Shown here piece by piece: positions 41,301 to 51,033 of a stretch of DNA of 64,000 nt. The stretch comes from DASVHS01 sp035468985 (lineage in GTDB: Bacteria > Acidobacteriota > Thermoanaerobaculia > Gp7-AA8): contig DATISF010000077.1 of NCBI GenBank assembly GCA_035468985.1, positions 6,833 through 70,832 on the forward strand. The letters run 5' to 3'. The position numbers and the translations under genes were made by a program. The notes under the pieces were generated by a model that was not told the origin of the DNA, made no database searches, and saw only the letters and a program-made list of their open reading frames with translations. Every line of letters begins with the position of its first letter. Position 1 is the first letter of the stretch.

Positions 41301-43812
41301 GATCGCGGGCGCGCGCCGGGCGGTCTCCTTCACGATCCTCGCTCGTCCACTGCACCGCGTAGTAGCCCGTTCCCGGTGCGACGAAGGAGATCGTCGCCTC
41401 GCCGTCCTGATCCGTGCGCGCGGTCGTCGTGAGGATCTCCTCCTCGCGATACGCGGGCGTCTTGTCGACCGCGCGCCATGCGCGGCGGATGACCTTCACA
41501 TTTCCGGTCGTCTGCACCGGCTTATCGTTCGCATCGAGCGCTTTGAACGTCACCGACACGCGATCGTTCGGGCGGTGGATGAAATGCGACGGTTGTCCGA
41601 CCACCGAGTAGCGGTTCTTCGTCACGCGCACGATGCCGTCGCCGATGACCTCGCGCCGCGAGGCGTCCGTTACGCGCGCCTCGATGTGCAGCTCGACATC
41701 GCCACCATCGCGCTGCGTCGGAACGCGCAGCGTCGCCCGGCCTTGCCCATCGGTCTTCAGTGTCTGCGTGCTGATCTGCTGGCCGCGGTAGCCATATCCG
41801 CCGTAGTACGACTGGCGCTCGTTCTGGAAATACCAGTCGTACTCGCGCCAAGGGAACCAGTAGCGATAGAACGGACGCGAGTAGACGACCGCCTGCACCT
41901 CGGCATTCGCCACGGGGCCGCCGAAGTAGTAGCTCGCCTCGATGGTCGCTTCGACGGTGTCGCCGACGCGATATTTCTCGTCGCCCGTTTTCACCTCGAC
42001 GCGGAACTCGGGAAGCTTGTACTCCTCGAGCCGGAAGAGATTTGCCGAGCCGACGCCATCGCTCCCCTTCCTGAACATGATCCGATACGCCCCGAGGGGC
42101 ATCGATGCGGTGAGAGGGAGATCGGACCAGAAGCTGCCGAAGTCGTTGAGCGCGGCCTTGCCACTGCCGACCTTCTCGCCCCTCGGGCTGTAGATCTCGT
42201 AGTCGAGTGTGTCTCTCGCCGGCGTGATCCATTCGTTGTTCTGTCGCACGCGGGCGATGAACTTCCAGTGCACGACTTCGTCGGGGCGATAGGCGGGGCG
42301 GTCCGTGAACGCGTAGATGGACCACCTCGCGTCGTCCCTTCCGGAGTAGCCGTACGAATACGACTGCACGTAGGCCTGCCTGTTGCCCGGCGCCGATGCG
42401 GCGATGAATGTCTCACCGCCGTAGTCGCCCATGGCGATGGTCGCGAATCCGTTCGCGCCCGTCTCGGCGTCGCGCACGGCCATCGAGTTGTTCGGCTGCC
42501 GCTGCCAGATGCGGACATGCGCGCCGGCGATCGGCTGTCCGGTCAGCGCATCGCAGACCAGCAGATCGGAGCGCTGCTTCGCGCTGTGCACGATGATGTT
42601 GGCGTCGGTCACGAGAAGGAGCTGCCGTGACGACTTTCCGCCGCCGGACGCCTCGAGGATGTATGCGCCGCGATCGAGCTTCGGCTCGACCCGCACGCGC
42701 TGGTTCGCCGGCACGTGATCGCCGCGGTCATTCGTGTCGAACGTCCACTTGCGAATCGGAGTGCGATCCGAACTTGCAATGGAGTCGGTCCAGCTTCGGC
42801 CCGATGTGACATGCGCGTCATCGATGAGATCGACCGGCGTGAGCCGCAGTGCGATCTGCGTAACGTTCCGCCACGAAAGCACGACCTCCTGCTCCGAGCG
42901 GGGTAGAAACGTCGACTGAACGGCGACGTTCACCGACGGCCCGAGGATGGAGTCGATCGCGTCCTTCGCCTGCTGCCAGTACTGGGTCTCGCCCGATCGG
43001 AACTCCTGAACGAGCTTGCGGTAGCGATCGAGCGCGCGCACGTAATCGGGTTTGATCTGGGCGTCGCCGTTTTCGTCGACGACGACATTGCCGCGCTGGG
43101 CCAGCTGTGACGCGGCGGAAAAGAGCGCGTCGTCGTACCACGCCGTGGTCTTCCCTTCGCCAATGATCGCGTCGAGCAGCTCGAGACCGCGCTCGACCGG
43201 CTCCGGTTGATATTGATTGACCAGCGCCGTCGCCAGGAGATACCGAGCGTGCGCGCGATCTTCCTTCGACTCGGCGATCGAAACCGCATTGACCAGGATG
43301 TCCTGCGGGATCGAGCTCCAGTTGATCCGGAACACGATGTCGAGATAGCGCTGACGGGCGAGCGCGAGGTCGCTACTCGATGCCCACCATTCCAGCGCCG
43401 ACTGGTAGTACGGCAATGCCTGGTTGACGTCGCGGAACCGTGGATTCGTCCACCACGAGTCGCCGAATGACTCCTGCGCCTCGGCCCACACGCGGTCATG
43501 GAGAGGGTCGCGGAGGATCGAGTCCAGTACGGCGCGTGCTTCGTTCAGCGCGCTCTGATCGCTCGTCGGGTTTGCCGCGTCGGTGCGCCATTGCGTGTCG
43601 GCAAGACGGAAGGTGACCCAACGTTTCTCGGCCTGCGGCGCAACGCGTGACGCCTGCTCGTAGAGGTCGTGCGCTCTGCCGAACGACTTCTCCGCGTAAC
43701 TCGCTTCAGCAGTTTGCTTCAACGCCTCATAGGTTGCCGGCTGCTGCGGCGGCAAGGCCGAGGTCGGCAGAAGTGCAAGAAGCGAAAGGAGAACGGCGAT
43801 CGGTCGAAGCAC
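38338..43812 (-). CDS. Bacterial alpha-2-macroglobulin with thioester motif
   Basis: An 1824-residue protein from the GTG at 43812, chosen because AGGAGG lies 5 bases upstream; an ATG five codons earlier would lie on the ribosome site itself. A signal peptide (~residues 1-20, 'PIAVLLSLLALLPTSA') exports it; no lipobox is seen. A TPR-like helical region (~25-270) comes first. Macroglobulin beta domains follow, including an aromatic Tyr-rich insertion ('PFYRYWFPWREYDWYF', ~residue 640). The alpha/alpha thioester domain carries 'YPYGCTEQTMSRF' with Cys1329. These proteins trap attacking proteases in the periplasm. E. coli YfhM sits beside PbpC; no PbpC gene is here. Confidence 0.93.
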   Translation of the reverse strand: MLRPIAVLLSLLALLPTSALPPQQPATYEALKQTAEASYAEKSFGRAHDLYEQASRVAPQAEKRWVTFRLADTQWRTDAANPTSDQSALNEARAVLDSILRDPLHDRVWAEAQESFGDSWWTNPRFRDVNQALPYYQSALEWWASSSDLALARQRYLDIVFRINWSSIPQDILVNAVSIAESKEDRAHARYLLATALVNQYQPEPVERGLELLDAIIGEGKTTAWYDDALFSAASQLAQRGNVVVDENGDAQIKPDYVRALDRYRKLVQEFRSGETQYWQQAKDAIDSILGPSVNVAVQSTFLPRSEQEVVLSWRNVTQIALRLTPVDLIDDAHVTSGRSWTDSIASSDRTPIRKWTFDTNDRGDHVPANQRVRVEPKLDRGAYILEASGGGKSSRQLLLVTDANIIVHSAKQRSDLLVCDALTGQPIAGAHVRIWQRQPNNSMAVRDAETGANGFATIAMGDYGGETFIAASAPGNRQAYVQSYSYGYSGRDDARWSIYAFTDRPAYRPDEVVHWKFIARVRQNNEWITPARDTLDYEIYSPRGEKVGSGKAALNDFGSFWSDLPLTASMPLGAYRIMFRKGSDGVGSANLFRLEEYKLPEFRVEVKTGDEKYRVGDTVEATIEASYYFGGPVANAEVQAVVYSRPFYRYWFPWREYDWYFQNERQSYYGGYGYRGQQISTQTLKTDGQGRATLRVPTQRDGGDVELHIEARVTDASRREVIGDGIVRVTKNRYSVVGQPSHFIHRPNDRVSVTFKALDANDKPVQTTGNVKVIRRAWRAVDKTPAYREEEILTTTARTDQDGEATISFVAPGTGYYAVQWTSEDREGDRPARARDLVHAETAVWVSSNASTELGYHTGGLEIIIDKESFRAGQTAPVIIATPASGRWVMLTTSANGILDTQIVHLDGTAKLVELPITDRNVPSFYITVSSTFDRMLWNDTKRIVVPPVEHFINVDVKSDRQDYRPRQEGSFTVTTRDVDGRPVAAEVALAVSDESVTAIQTDFAGDPRQFFFGADHAYAVQVTASVQRQRYGEFKEKEGKLIDDRDLKKDERDSFDRGLSGDVAGAALGRMAVAEAITVNAQAPAAAPPPALKAMKTNEETRGIEVHVRTDFSSTAFWKPNVVTGPDGVARVTMKFPEALTTWRATARAVTPATQVGIGSSTARTNMPLIVRLQGPRFFVAGDRATISAVVNNNTDQAMTVSPALEVEGVKLENAVAAGGSTLSVPAHGEARADWKVIAERAGSAKLRVIGRAGEYADAMEKTFTVYEHGVDKLIARSGKVRGDEAIIKLDLPRERRATELSIQVQPSLAAMMLDALPYLVEYPYGCTEQTMSRFLPAAIVARTLERNGLERSGIVSPRRIEDVTARSLARLYDFQHADGGWGWWKNDDSDDFMTAYVLWGLAIAREAGLNINGNSGARAATFLDGRLVQHESDWQNEAWILHALAAWRKSPTAEERKAFNDAYAHRDRVTSYSRALLALAAHDFGDAERAGVLVRNLEDGAKIDRAPDQSVLVRGSGSGAPEVMGTAHWGEDHFWWRWFDGPVESTAFALQAIVHIDPQNRLVEPIMNWMVKNRRGAQWNNTRDTAIAILALDDYLGVSGELKAGTAYEVSVNGRVLQSGTAQTRVSVPQDLVRDANEIRIRRTKGQGALYFAAEGRFVSLEEPVKAAGNEIFVRREYFRLAGHPTLLKGITFTREPLLDNGSATSGERVEVVATIETKNDYDYLMFEDLKPAGLEAVELQSGAGLWARDVKSNRSVPVYQELRDRKVALFISHLPQGIWEIRYTLRAEVPGSFHALPLLGQAMYVPEVHANGEEVRMSVE

Positions 43813-43886
43813 GGGGACCTCCTGCATCCTTAGACGATATCGCTTCCTAAGAGGAAACCGCCGCTGGCATTGAACGCGAATAACGG

Positions 43887-44483
43887 ATGAGCATGGCGCC
43901 GCCGATCCTGCTGGTGGAAGACGATCTGTCGCTTGCGCAGACCATGTCGATGCTGCTCGAGAACATCGGCCTTCAGATCGAGCACTGCGCCAGCGGCGAA
44001 GTGGCGATCGAGCTCGTTCGTTCGAAGCGCTACGCCGTGGTGGTCATCGATATCATCCTGCAGACCGGCGTGAGCGGAATCTATGTCGTCAACGCGATCC
44101 GCGAGCTGCCGCCGGACCGCCGTCCGCATGTCCTTGTGATGACGGGCGCGAATCTGGAGGCGCTGCGTGGCATCGACCGTTCCGTGGTCTCGGCGGTGAT
44201 GCTCAAGCCGGTTGACTTCGATCTCTTTTCGCAGTTCGTGCTGGCGACGTACCGGAAGGCCCTCAACCTGCAGAGTGAAGCCGGTGTCACAGTCGCGACG
44301 GACGCGAAACGCGTGCGGACGTTCTGCGGGAACTGCGGCGCCGAGATCACGCCGTGGATCGCGGACCCGCAAATGATGCCGCGCGTATCCGACGACACGT
44401 TCCAGATCTGGATGGAGACACCGTGCCGAACCTGCGGGTCACTCCCGACCGCGACCGGCGGCCGGACCGAGTGGCGGGCGTGA
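43887..44483 (+). CDS. Response regulator with C-terminal zinc-ribbon-like tail
   Basis: A 198-residue protein; an ATG two codons later is an alternative. The receiver domain (~5-125) has the acidic pocket E11-D12-D13, phosphoacceptor D55 ('VVVIDI'), T86 ('VMTGAN') and K107 ('MLKPVD'), all conserved, so phosphorylation is likely. Instead of a DNA-binding domain, the C-terminus holds two Cys pairs, C147-G-N-C150 and C180-R-T-C183, arranged as a zinc ribbon. No histidine kinase is next to it, so it is an orphan regulator. It diverges from the alpha-2-macroglobulin gene, with 74 bases between starts, which could mean shared control. Confidence 0.88.
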   Translation: MSMAPPILLVEDDLSLAQTMSMLLENIGLQIEHCASGEVAIELVRSKRYAVVVIDIILQTGVSGIYVVNAIRELPPDRRPHVLVMTGANLEALRGIDRSVVSAVMLKPVDFDLFSQFVLATYRKALNLQSEAGVTVATDAKRVRTFCGNCGAEITPWIADPQMMPRVSDDTFQIWMETPCRTCGSLPTATGGRTEWRA

Positions 44484-44528
44484 ATCGACGGCGGCACCGA
44501 TCGGCACTCCCGTAGAATCCCCGCCACC

Positions 44529-45137
44529 ATGCGCATCCTCTCCAATCTCTTCGCGAACAACCGGGCCTGGGCCGCCGAGATGAAGGAGCGCGATCCCGAG
44601 TTCTTCTCGCGCCTCTCGCGGCAGCAGAACCCGAGCTATCTCTGGATCGGCTGTTCGGACAGCCGCGTTCCCGCGAACCAGATCGTCGGTCTCATTCCCG
44701 GCGACATGTTCGTGCATCGCAACGTCGCCAACGTCGTCGTGCACACGGATCTCAATTGCCTCTCCGCAATCCAGTTCGCCGTGGAAGTTCTGCGCATCGA
44801 GCACATCATCGTCTGCGGGCACTACGGCTGCGGCGGCGTCCTCGCCGCCCTGCGCAACGAGAACCTCGGTTTGATCGACAACTGGCTGCGCCACATCCAG
44901 GACGTCTGGCGCAAACACAGGAGCCAGATCGACGCACTGCCGACCGAGACCGCGCGCCACGAGCGCCTCTGCGAGCTGAATGTCGTCGAACAGGTCGTGA
45001 ACGTCAGCCAGACGACGGTGGTGCGCGACGCGTGGAAGCGCGGACAGACCGTCGCCGTGCACGGCTGGATCTACGACGTCCGGGACGGACTGCTGCGTGA
45101 CCTCGACATGACCGTCATGTCGGAAGCGGCGACCTGA
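44529..45137 (+). CDS. can: Beta-class carbonic anhydrase
   Basis: A 202-residue protein with all catalytic parts of beta carbonic anhydrases: C42, D44 and R46 in 'GCSDSRVPAN', and H98 and C101 in 'VCGHYGCGGV'. It interconverts CO2 and bicarbonate in the cytosol to feed carboxylases and control pH. The length (~200) is that of E. coli Can. It lies 45 bases after the response regulator and may share its transcript, but no function link is visible. No signal peptide. Confidence 0.95.
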   Translation: MRILSNLFANNRAWAAEMKERDPEFFSRLSRQQNPSYLWIGCSDSRVPANQIVGLIPGDMFVHRNVANVVVHTDLNCLSAIQFAVEVLRIEHIIVCGHYGCGGVLAALRNENLGLIDNWLRHIQDVWRKHRSQIDALPTETARHERLCELNVVEQVVNVSQTTVVRDAWKRGQTVAVHGWIYDVRDGLLRDLDMTVMSEAAT

Positions 45138-45210
45138 ACCGCCGATCGACATCGATCGCGTTACCGCGGAGCGGCGCGCGTGTACGCGGTGGGATCACGA
45201 AACCGCTGTC

Positions 45211-46227
45211 TTAACGATGTTCGAGCCGGACACCACCCGCGGACGGTAGCGTCGCGAGAAACTTCTCCACGTACGTGTGCCACACCGCGGGAAGCGTGTG
45301 TGTTCCGTGGCCGCGGGTCTCATCGTTGATCGGAAGCAGCACATACCGGCCGTGCTTCACCCGTTTGATCAGCGCATCCATGATTCCGAGTTCCGGCGGA
45401 TTCACGAAATCGTCCGCGGAGTTGATCGCCAGAAGCGGCGCGGTGATGCGCTCGAGCTGCGTCGAAGGATCGTAGTGGCGCGATGCCTCGATCGCGTACA
45501 GCAGGTCCGTGGCATTCGCCGACGCGAGACGGGTGTTCATCTGCGACTCGAGCCAGCGATCGGCGTCGTCGGCTGACGGCATGGTCTTCTGCCACTGCAG
45601 CGGTGAGCTGGTGGCGATCATCAGGATCTGCACGGCGGCCTGAAGATCGTTGCGCTGCAGGTCGTCGATGATCATCTTGCGCCAGACGCGATTCCGCCCT
45701 GCGATTTGCACCGGCAGGCTGGCCAGCGGGATCAGCGCGTCCATCATGTCCGGCCAGCGCTCGCCCCACATCCACGTGTGCATCGCTCCCATCGACGTGC
45801 CGATGATCAGGAAGAGATGGTCGATGCCGAGTCCCTCGCGGACGAGGCGATTCTGCAGCTCGATCATGTCCTCGTAGTCGTAGCGCGGGAACTTCGCGTC
45901 GAGACCGTCGCTCGGCTTGCTGGACTTGCCGTGGCCGACATTGTCGGGAATGACGATGAAGTAGCGCGATGCGTCGAAGAGGCCGCCGGGCTTGAACAGA
46001 AACCCCGCGAAGTTGTCGCCAAGGAACTGACGCGACGAGCCGCCGGTGCCGTGAAGAACGAGAATGGCCGGCTTTCCGGGCGTGCCCAACGTGACGTAGT
46101 GGATGCGCACTTCCGGCAGCGTCTCGCCGGACTGGAACCGGAAATCGTGGACGACGAAATCGTGGTCCTCGGCGGCGCGTGCCGCGCCGGCAACGAGCAG
46201 GAGGACAAAGAAGATCCGTCGCAGCAT
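45211..46227 (-). CDS. Secreted alpha/beta hydrolase, MetX-like fold
   Basis: A 338-residue protein from the ATG at 46227; the longer frame overlaps the permease gene. A signal peptide (~1-18, 'FFVLLLVAGAARA') is present. The catalytic Ser145 lies in 'IIGTSMGAMHTW', the Asp in 'INSADDFVNP' and the His near 'RGHGTHTLPAVW'. The block 'DNVGHGKSSKPSDGL' followed by 'FPRYDYEDM' is that of homoserine acetyltransferase-like hydrolases, but export speaks against a role in methionine synthesis. It starts 5 bases after the stop of the MacB-like permease, so it belongs to the export operon. Confidence 0.88.
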   Translation of the reverse strand: MLRRIFFVLLLVAGAARAAEDHDFVVHDFRFQSGETLPEVRIHYVTLGTPGKPAILVLHGTGGSSRQFLGDNFAGFLFKPGGLFDASRYFIVIPDNVGHGKSSKPSDGLDAKFPRYDYEDMIELQNRLVREGLGIDHLFLIIGTSMGAMHTWMWGERWPDMMDALIPLASLPVQIAGRNRVWRKMIIDDLQRNDLQAAVQILMIATSSPLQWQKTMPSADDADRWLESQMNTRLASANATDLLYAIEASRHYDPSTQLERITAPLLAINSADDFVNPPELGIMDALIKRVKHGRYVLLPINDETRGHGTHTLPAVWHTYVEKFLATLPSAGGVRLEHR

Positions 46228-46232
46228 CCGCG

Positions 46233-47459
<1,227 letters not shown>

Positions 47460-47469
47460 GTTTACGAGA

Positions 47470-47565
47470 TTCGAGGTTCGGGATTCGGGATTCGGGGCTG
47501 CGCCACTCGGTTCAATTCGGAATTCGGAGCGAAGCACTCCCGAATCCCGAACCCCGAATCCCGAA
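47470..47565. repeat. Tandem heptamer arms forming an inverted repeat between permease genes
   Basis: Four tandem heptamers (TTCGAGG, TTCGGGA, TTCGGGA, TTCGGGG) at 47470-47497 face four inverted heptamers (TCCCGAA, TCCCGAA, CCCCGAA, TCCCGAA) at 47538-47565, with 40 bases between. The arms can pair into a long hairpin. This fills the space between the two permease genes and could cap the transcript end or lower expression of the second permease. Confidence 0.85.
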
Positions 47566-47570
47566 CCCCG

Positions 47571-48830
47571 CTACTCATATCTCAACGCCTCGATCGGATC
47601 CAACCTCGACGCCGTCAGCGCCGGAGCGAACCCGGAGAAGATCCCGGTCAGCGTCGACACGATCAGTCCGGTGAACACGAGGCCGAGCGAGAACTGCATC
47701 GGGAACGAGGGGAAGGCCTTGGCCACGGCCACGCACATCAGCCAGGAGAGCGTCAGTCCCGCGGCTCCGCCGATCAGACAGATCGAAACGGCCTCGACGA
47801 GGAACTGCAGCAGAATCGTGCGGCGGCGCGCGCCAACTGCCTTGCGCGTTCCGATCTCGCGCGTCCGCTCCTTCACGCTGACGTAGGTGATGTTCATGAT
47901 GCCGATCGCGCCGACGAACAGCGCCAGACCGGTGATGAACAATCCGGCCATGGCAATGCCGGCCTTGACCGGCTCGATCGTCGTGCGCAGCGCCTGCTGC
48001 TCGTTGATCTCGAAGTCGTCCTTCTGTTCGGGCCGCAGACCGCGCACTCGCCGCATGTCGCCGCGCAGCTCGTCGCTGGCCGCTTCCATGCGGCTCTTGT
48101 CCTTCACCTTCACGCGGATCGACGTATCGAGCCGCGCGCTGAAGTTTTTCGTGAACGATCCCAACGGAACGCACGCGTAGGTGTCGAAGCTGAACAGGCC
48201 GAGGAACGTGCCCATGCGCGACCAGACGCCGACGACGTGGTAAGGGGTCCCGTCGATGAGCACGGTCTTGTCGATCGCCGATCCGGCCGGGACCAGCGCT
48301 TCGGCCACGTCATATCCGAGCACCACGACGTTGTGGCCGCCGCGCGACTCGGCCTCGGTGAAGAAGCGTCCTTCCTGAAATGCCGCGGTCGACGTGAGCA
48401 GAAACTCTTCCGTCGTTCCCTGCGTGAAGACGCCGCGGACCTCGTTGTCGCCGTACTTCACGTTGCGAACGGTGTTGAGCGTCGGCACCGCGGTGATCAA
48501 CTGCGAATTGGGAGTGGCGGCGATGATCCGCTTCAGATCGTCGGCGTAGCGGGTCTCCATCCGCCGGCGGTTGCGGAACTCCCACCAGTTGTCGACGTGA
48601 TGCCAGGGCCACTTCTCGACGTACAAGAGATCGTCGCCGATCACGGAGAGGCTGCGCTCGAAGCCGATCTCGATGCCCGCGATCGCCGAGCCCATGAGCG
48701 TCACGGCGATGATCCCGATGATGACCCCGAGGGCGGTGAGCACCGACCGCATCTTGTGCGCGCGGATGACGGTGAACGCCATCCGGAACGATTCGCCAAG
48801 CTCAGTGCTCAGATCGCGCAGGAACGACAT
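47571..48830 (-). CDS. MacB-like ABC transporter permease (first)
   Basis: A 419-residue protein with the MacB/FtsX layout: an N-terminal helix ('LTALGVIIGIIAVTLMGSAI', ~33-52), a periplasmic domain (~60-290) and three C-terminal helices. The signature loop is 'VKERTREIGTRKAVGARRRT', and the C-terminus 'SRLDPIEALRYE' is nearly the same as that of the second permease. It starts one base after the MacA-like gene, so the pair is cotranslated. Such permeases export peptides, lipids or antibiotics with a shared ATPase; no ATPase gene lies in this operon. Confidence 0.93.
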   Translation of the reverse strand: MSFLRDLSTELGESFRMAFTVIRAHKMRSVLTALGVIIGIIAVTLMGSAIAGIEIGFERSLSVIGDDLLYVEKWPWHHVDNWWEFRNRRRMETRYADDLKRIIAATPNSQLITAVPTLNTVRNVKYGDNEVRGVFTQGTTEEFLLTSTAAFQEGRFFTEAESRGGHNVVVLGYDVAEALVPAGSAIDKTVLIDGTPYHVVGVWSRMGTFLGLFSFDTYACVPLGSFTKNFSARLDTSIRVKVKDKSRMEAASDELRGDMRRVRGLRPEQKDDFEINEQQALRTTIEPVKAGIAMAGLFITGLALFVGAIGIMNITYVSVKERTREIGTRKAVGARRRTILLQFLVEAVSICLIGGAAGLTLSWLMCVAVAKAFPSFPMQFSLGLVFTGLIVSTLTGIFSGFAPALTASRLDPIEALRYE

Positions 48831-48831
48831 G

Positions 48832-50160
48832 TCAGGAAGCCTTCGCGCCGGGTTTCTCGATCTGGACCTTCGATCCGTCCTTCAATTTGCGTGAGATCAC
48901 GGTGTACGAGCCCGACACCACTTCATCGCCCGGCTTGATGCCGCTCTTGATCTCGATGTAGGTGTTGTCGGCAAGGCCCGTCTCCACTCGCTGCATTTTG
49001 ACTTTGTCGCCGGTCCGGACGAACACCACACGCTGCAGTTTCTCGCGCATCTCGCGTTGCTTGCGCTTTTCGACGGCCGTGTTCGTGACGTCGGCGCGGT
49101 TGTCGCCCGAATCGCGCGCCTTCGCCGCCGCATTCTCCTTCTCCGCCTCTTCCGGCGAGAGCTTGCTGTCGGCGGTGCGCACGGTGACGCTCTGAATCGG
49201 AACGACCACCGCGTTCTGCACGGTCGCGGTTTCGATGTCCGCGGTCGCGCTCATGCCCGGGCGAAGGACGACGGTCCGGTCGGGAATCGAGATCTTCACC
49301 TCGAAATTCGTGACCTCTTCCTGCGTGCCTGCGTTCTTGGTGCTGGCAGTGGAGGCGATCTCCCGCACGATGCCCCGGATGATCCGATCGGGATAGGCAT
49401 CGACGCTGATCCGCGCTGAATCGCCCGCCTTCACGTTGACGACATCATTTTCGTTGACGTTGACCACCGCTTCCATGGCGTTGAGGTTCGCGACCTTCAT
49501 GACCTCGGTGCCGGCGAACTGGCTCGTGCCGACCACGCGCTGCCCCACGCGCGCCGGAAGCGTGCTGATCGTGCCGTCGGCCGGGGCGAAGATGCTCGTC
49601 TTCGACAGCGCATCGCGGATCTGCCGCAGCGCCCCCTCGGCGCGCTCGGCCTCGAAGCTCGAAGACTGCAGTGCCGCCCTGGCGATGTCGTAGTTCGTCT
49701 GTGCCGCGTTCCGGTCGGCCTCCGACAGAAGCTTCTGGTTGAACAGGTTCATGGCCCGCTTGTAGTCGATGTCCGCCTTCGCCAGCTCCGCGCGGTGCTG
49801 CACGATCCCGGAGCGCGCGGCCGAGAGGGCCGCCTGCTGCGCCTCGACCTGGGCCTGATAGGCGTCCGGCTTGATCTTCAGAAGCAGATCGCCCTTGTGG
49901 ACCTGCTGCCCCTCCCTGACCGGGATCTCGATGATCTCACCCGAGACTTCCGGCGCAATCGGCACTTCCACTTCCGGCTGAATCTTGCCGGTCGCGGTCA
50001 CCAGCTGCGTGATGGTCTTGCGGAACGCCTTGTCGGTGGTCACGGAAGTCGCTTTCTCGCGCTTCTTCGCCACCACCATCGAGCCAAGGGTGATCAACAC
50101 GACGATCGCGATGCCGATCGTGATGAAGAGTTTCTTCCTGGAACGTTTCTCTTGCGCCAT
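48832..50160 (-). CDS. MacA/HlyD-family periplasmic adaptor
   Basis: A 442-residue protein from the ATG at 50160; an upstream frame overlaps the divergent gene. A membrane anchor ('LFITIGIAIVVLITLGSMVV', ~12-32) is followed by the barrel-sandwich halves 'VEVPIAPEVSGEIIEIPVRE' and 'IFAPADGTISTLPARVGQRV', around a helical hairpin (~100-190). A beta-barrel domain and a charged insertion ('EEAEKENAAAKARDSGDNRA') close it. It links the permeases to an outer-membrane channel in MacAB-type export. It is the first gene of the unit that ends with the alpha/beta hydrolase. Confidence 0.93.
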   Translation of the reverse strand: MAQEKRSRKKLFITIGIAIVVLITLGSMVVAKKREKATSVTTDKAFRKTITQLVTATGKIQPEVEVPIAPEVSGEIIEIPVREGQQVHKGDLLLKIKPDAYQAQVEAQQAALSAARSGIVQHRAELAKADIDYKRAMNLFNQKLLSEADRNAAQTNYDIARAALQSSSFEAERAEGALRQIRDALSKTSIFAPADGTISTLPARVGQRVVGTSQFAGTEVMKVANLNAMEAVVNVNENDVVNVKAGDSARISVDAYPDRIIRGIVREIASTASTKNAGTQEEVTNFEVKISIPDRTVVLRPGMSATADIETATVQNAVVVPIQSVTVRTADSKLSPEEAEKENAAAKARDSGDNRADVTNTAVEKRKQREMREKLQRVVFVRTGDKVKMQRVETGLADNTYIEIKSGIKPGDEVVSGSYTVISRKLKDGSKVQIEKPGAKAS

Positions 50161-50193
50161 CAACCCACTCTCAACGACGGATATGATCGATTT

Positions 50194-50925
50194 ATGCTGG
50201 AACGTGACATCCGCGAGGGAATCCTTACGCTTCGACTTGCCCACGGCAAGGCCAGCGCGATGGACCTCGAACTCTGTGAGAGTTTACGAACCGAAGTCCA
50301 AAGTGTTGCAGGCCGTGACGACGTCCGGGCCATCATCCTAACCGGAACGGGTTCGATTTTCTCGGCGGGCGTGGACCTCCCGCGGCTCGTCGCCGCCGGC
50401 GGCGACTACATACCCCGCTTTCTCCGGGCTCTCGACGACCTGATCCGGGCGTTGTTCGGCGTCCCGAAGCCGCTGATCGCGGCCGTCAACGGTCACGCGA
50501 TCGCCGGCGGAGCGATCATGGCGTTCGCAGCCGACTACCGTCTCATGAGCAGCGGACGGATCGGCGTGCCGGAGCTTCTCGTCGGGGTGCCGTTCCCGCC
50601 GCTTCCGCTCGCGCTCGTCCGCTTTGCCGTTCCCCCGCAGCACGTGCAATCGATGGTGTACCTCGGCAAGACGATCGAAGCTCCGGTGGCGCGCGAGATG
50701 GGCATCATCGACGAAGCCGTCGAACCCGATCAGCTGATGCCGCGCGCAAACGCGATTGCCACTCAGCTCGGCGCGATTCCGCGGGAAGCATTCGCGATGG
50801 TCAAGCGGCAGATTCGCGAGCCATTTCTCCATCCGACTGAGGTGGATGTGATCCCGTTCTGGAGTCAGCCGGAAACGCATCAGCGGATTCGCCAGTACCT
50901 GGAGCGGACGATCGGGAAAAGGTGA
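50194..50925 (+). CDS. Enoyl-CoA hydratase/isomerase family protein
   Basis: A 243-residue protein from the ATG at 50194; upstream in-frame sequence overlaps the MacA-like gene. It is a crotonase fold: 'AIILTGTGSIFSAGVDLPRL' contains the oxyanion-hole Gly, and 'PLIAAVNGHAIAGGAIMAFA' the second one. The usual catalytic Glu pair (Glu144/Glu164 of rat mitochondrial hydratase) is only partly matched: 'GVPELLVGVPFPPLPLALV' has one Glu. This makes isomerase or a related acyl-CoA role possible as well as hydratase. It is a single gene, divergent from the MacA-like gene by 33 bases. Confidence 0.88.
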   Translation: MLERDIREGILTLRLAHGKASAMDLELCESLRTEVQSVAGRDDVRAIILTGTGSIFSAGVDLPRLVAAGGDYIPRFLRALDDLIRALFGVPKPLIAAVNGHAIAGGAIMAFAADYRLMSSGRIGVPELLVGVPFPPLPLALVRFAVPPQHVQSMVYLGKTIEAPVAREMGIIDEAVEPDQLMPRANAIATQLGAIPREAFAMVKRQIREPFLHPTEVDVIPFWSQPETHQRIRQYLERTIGKR

Positions 50926-50941
50926 TGGGACTCGGGTCTCG

Positions 50942-50965
50942 GGGGCCTATTGGCGCTGAGGCCCC
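50942..50965. other. Short GC-rich intergenic hairpin
   Basis: GGGGCCT (50942-50948) pairs with AGGCCCC (50959-50965) around a 10-base loop, in the 108-base space after the crotonase gene. The sequence just before it (CTCGGG, CTCGGG) resembles the heptamer repeats in the window. There is no T run, so termination is only possible. The rest of the space shows nothing clear. Confidence 0.35.
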
Positions 50966-51033
50966 GGGGGACCTGGTACTAGATACCTGACACTCCTCCC
51001 CTGGCACGGGGATAGAATGCGACCCTTCGTATC

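Noticed and set aside
41095..42630. A 511-codon plus-strand open frame opposite the alpha-2-macroglobulin gene
   Set aside because: Arg/Asp-rich shadow with no domains and no ribosome site; the sense gene is continuous over it.
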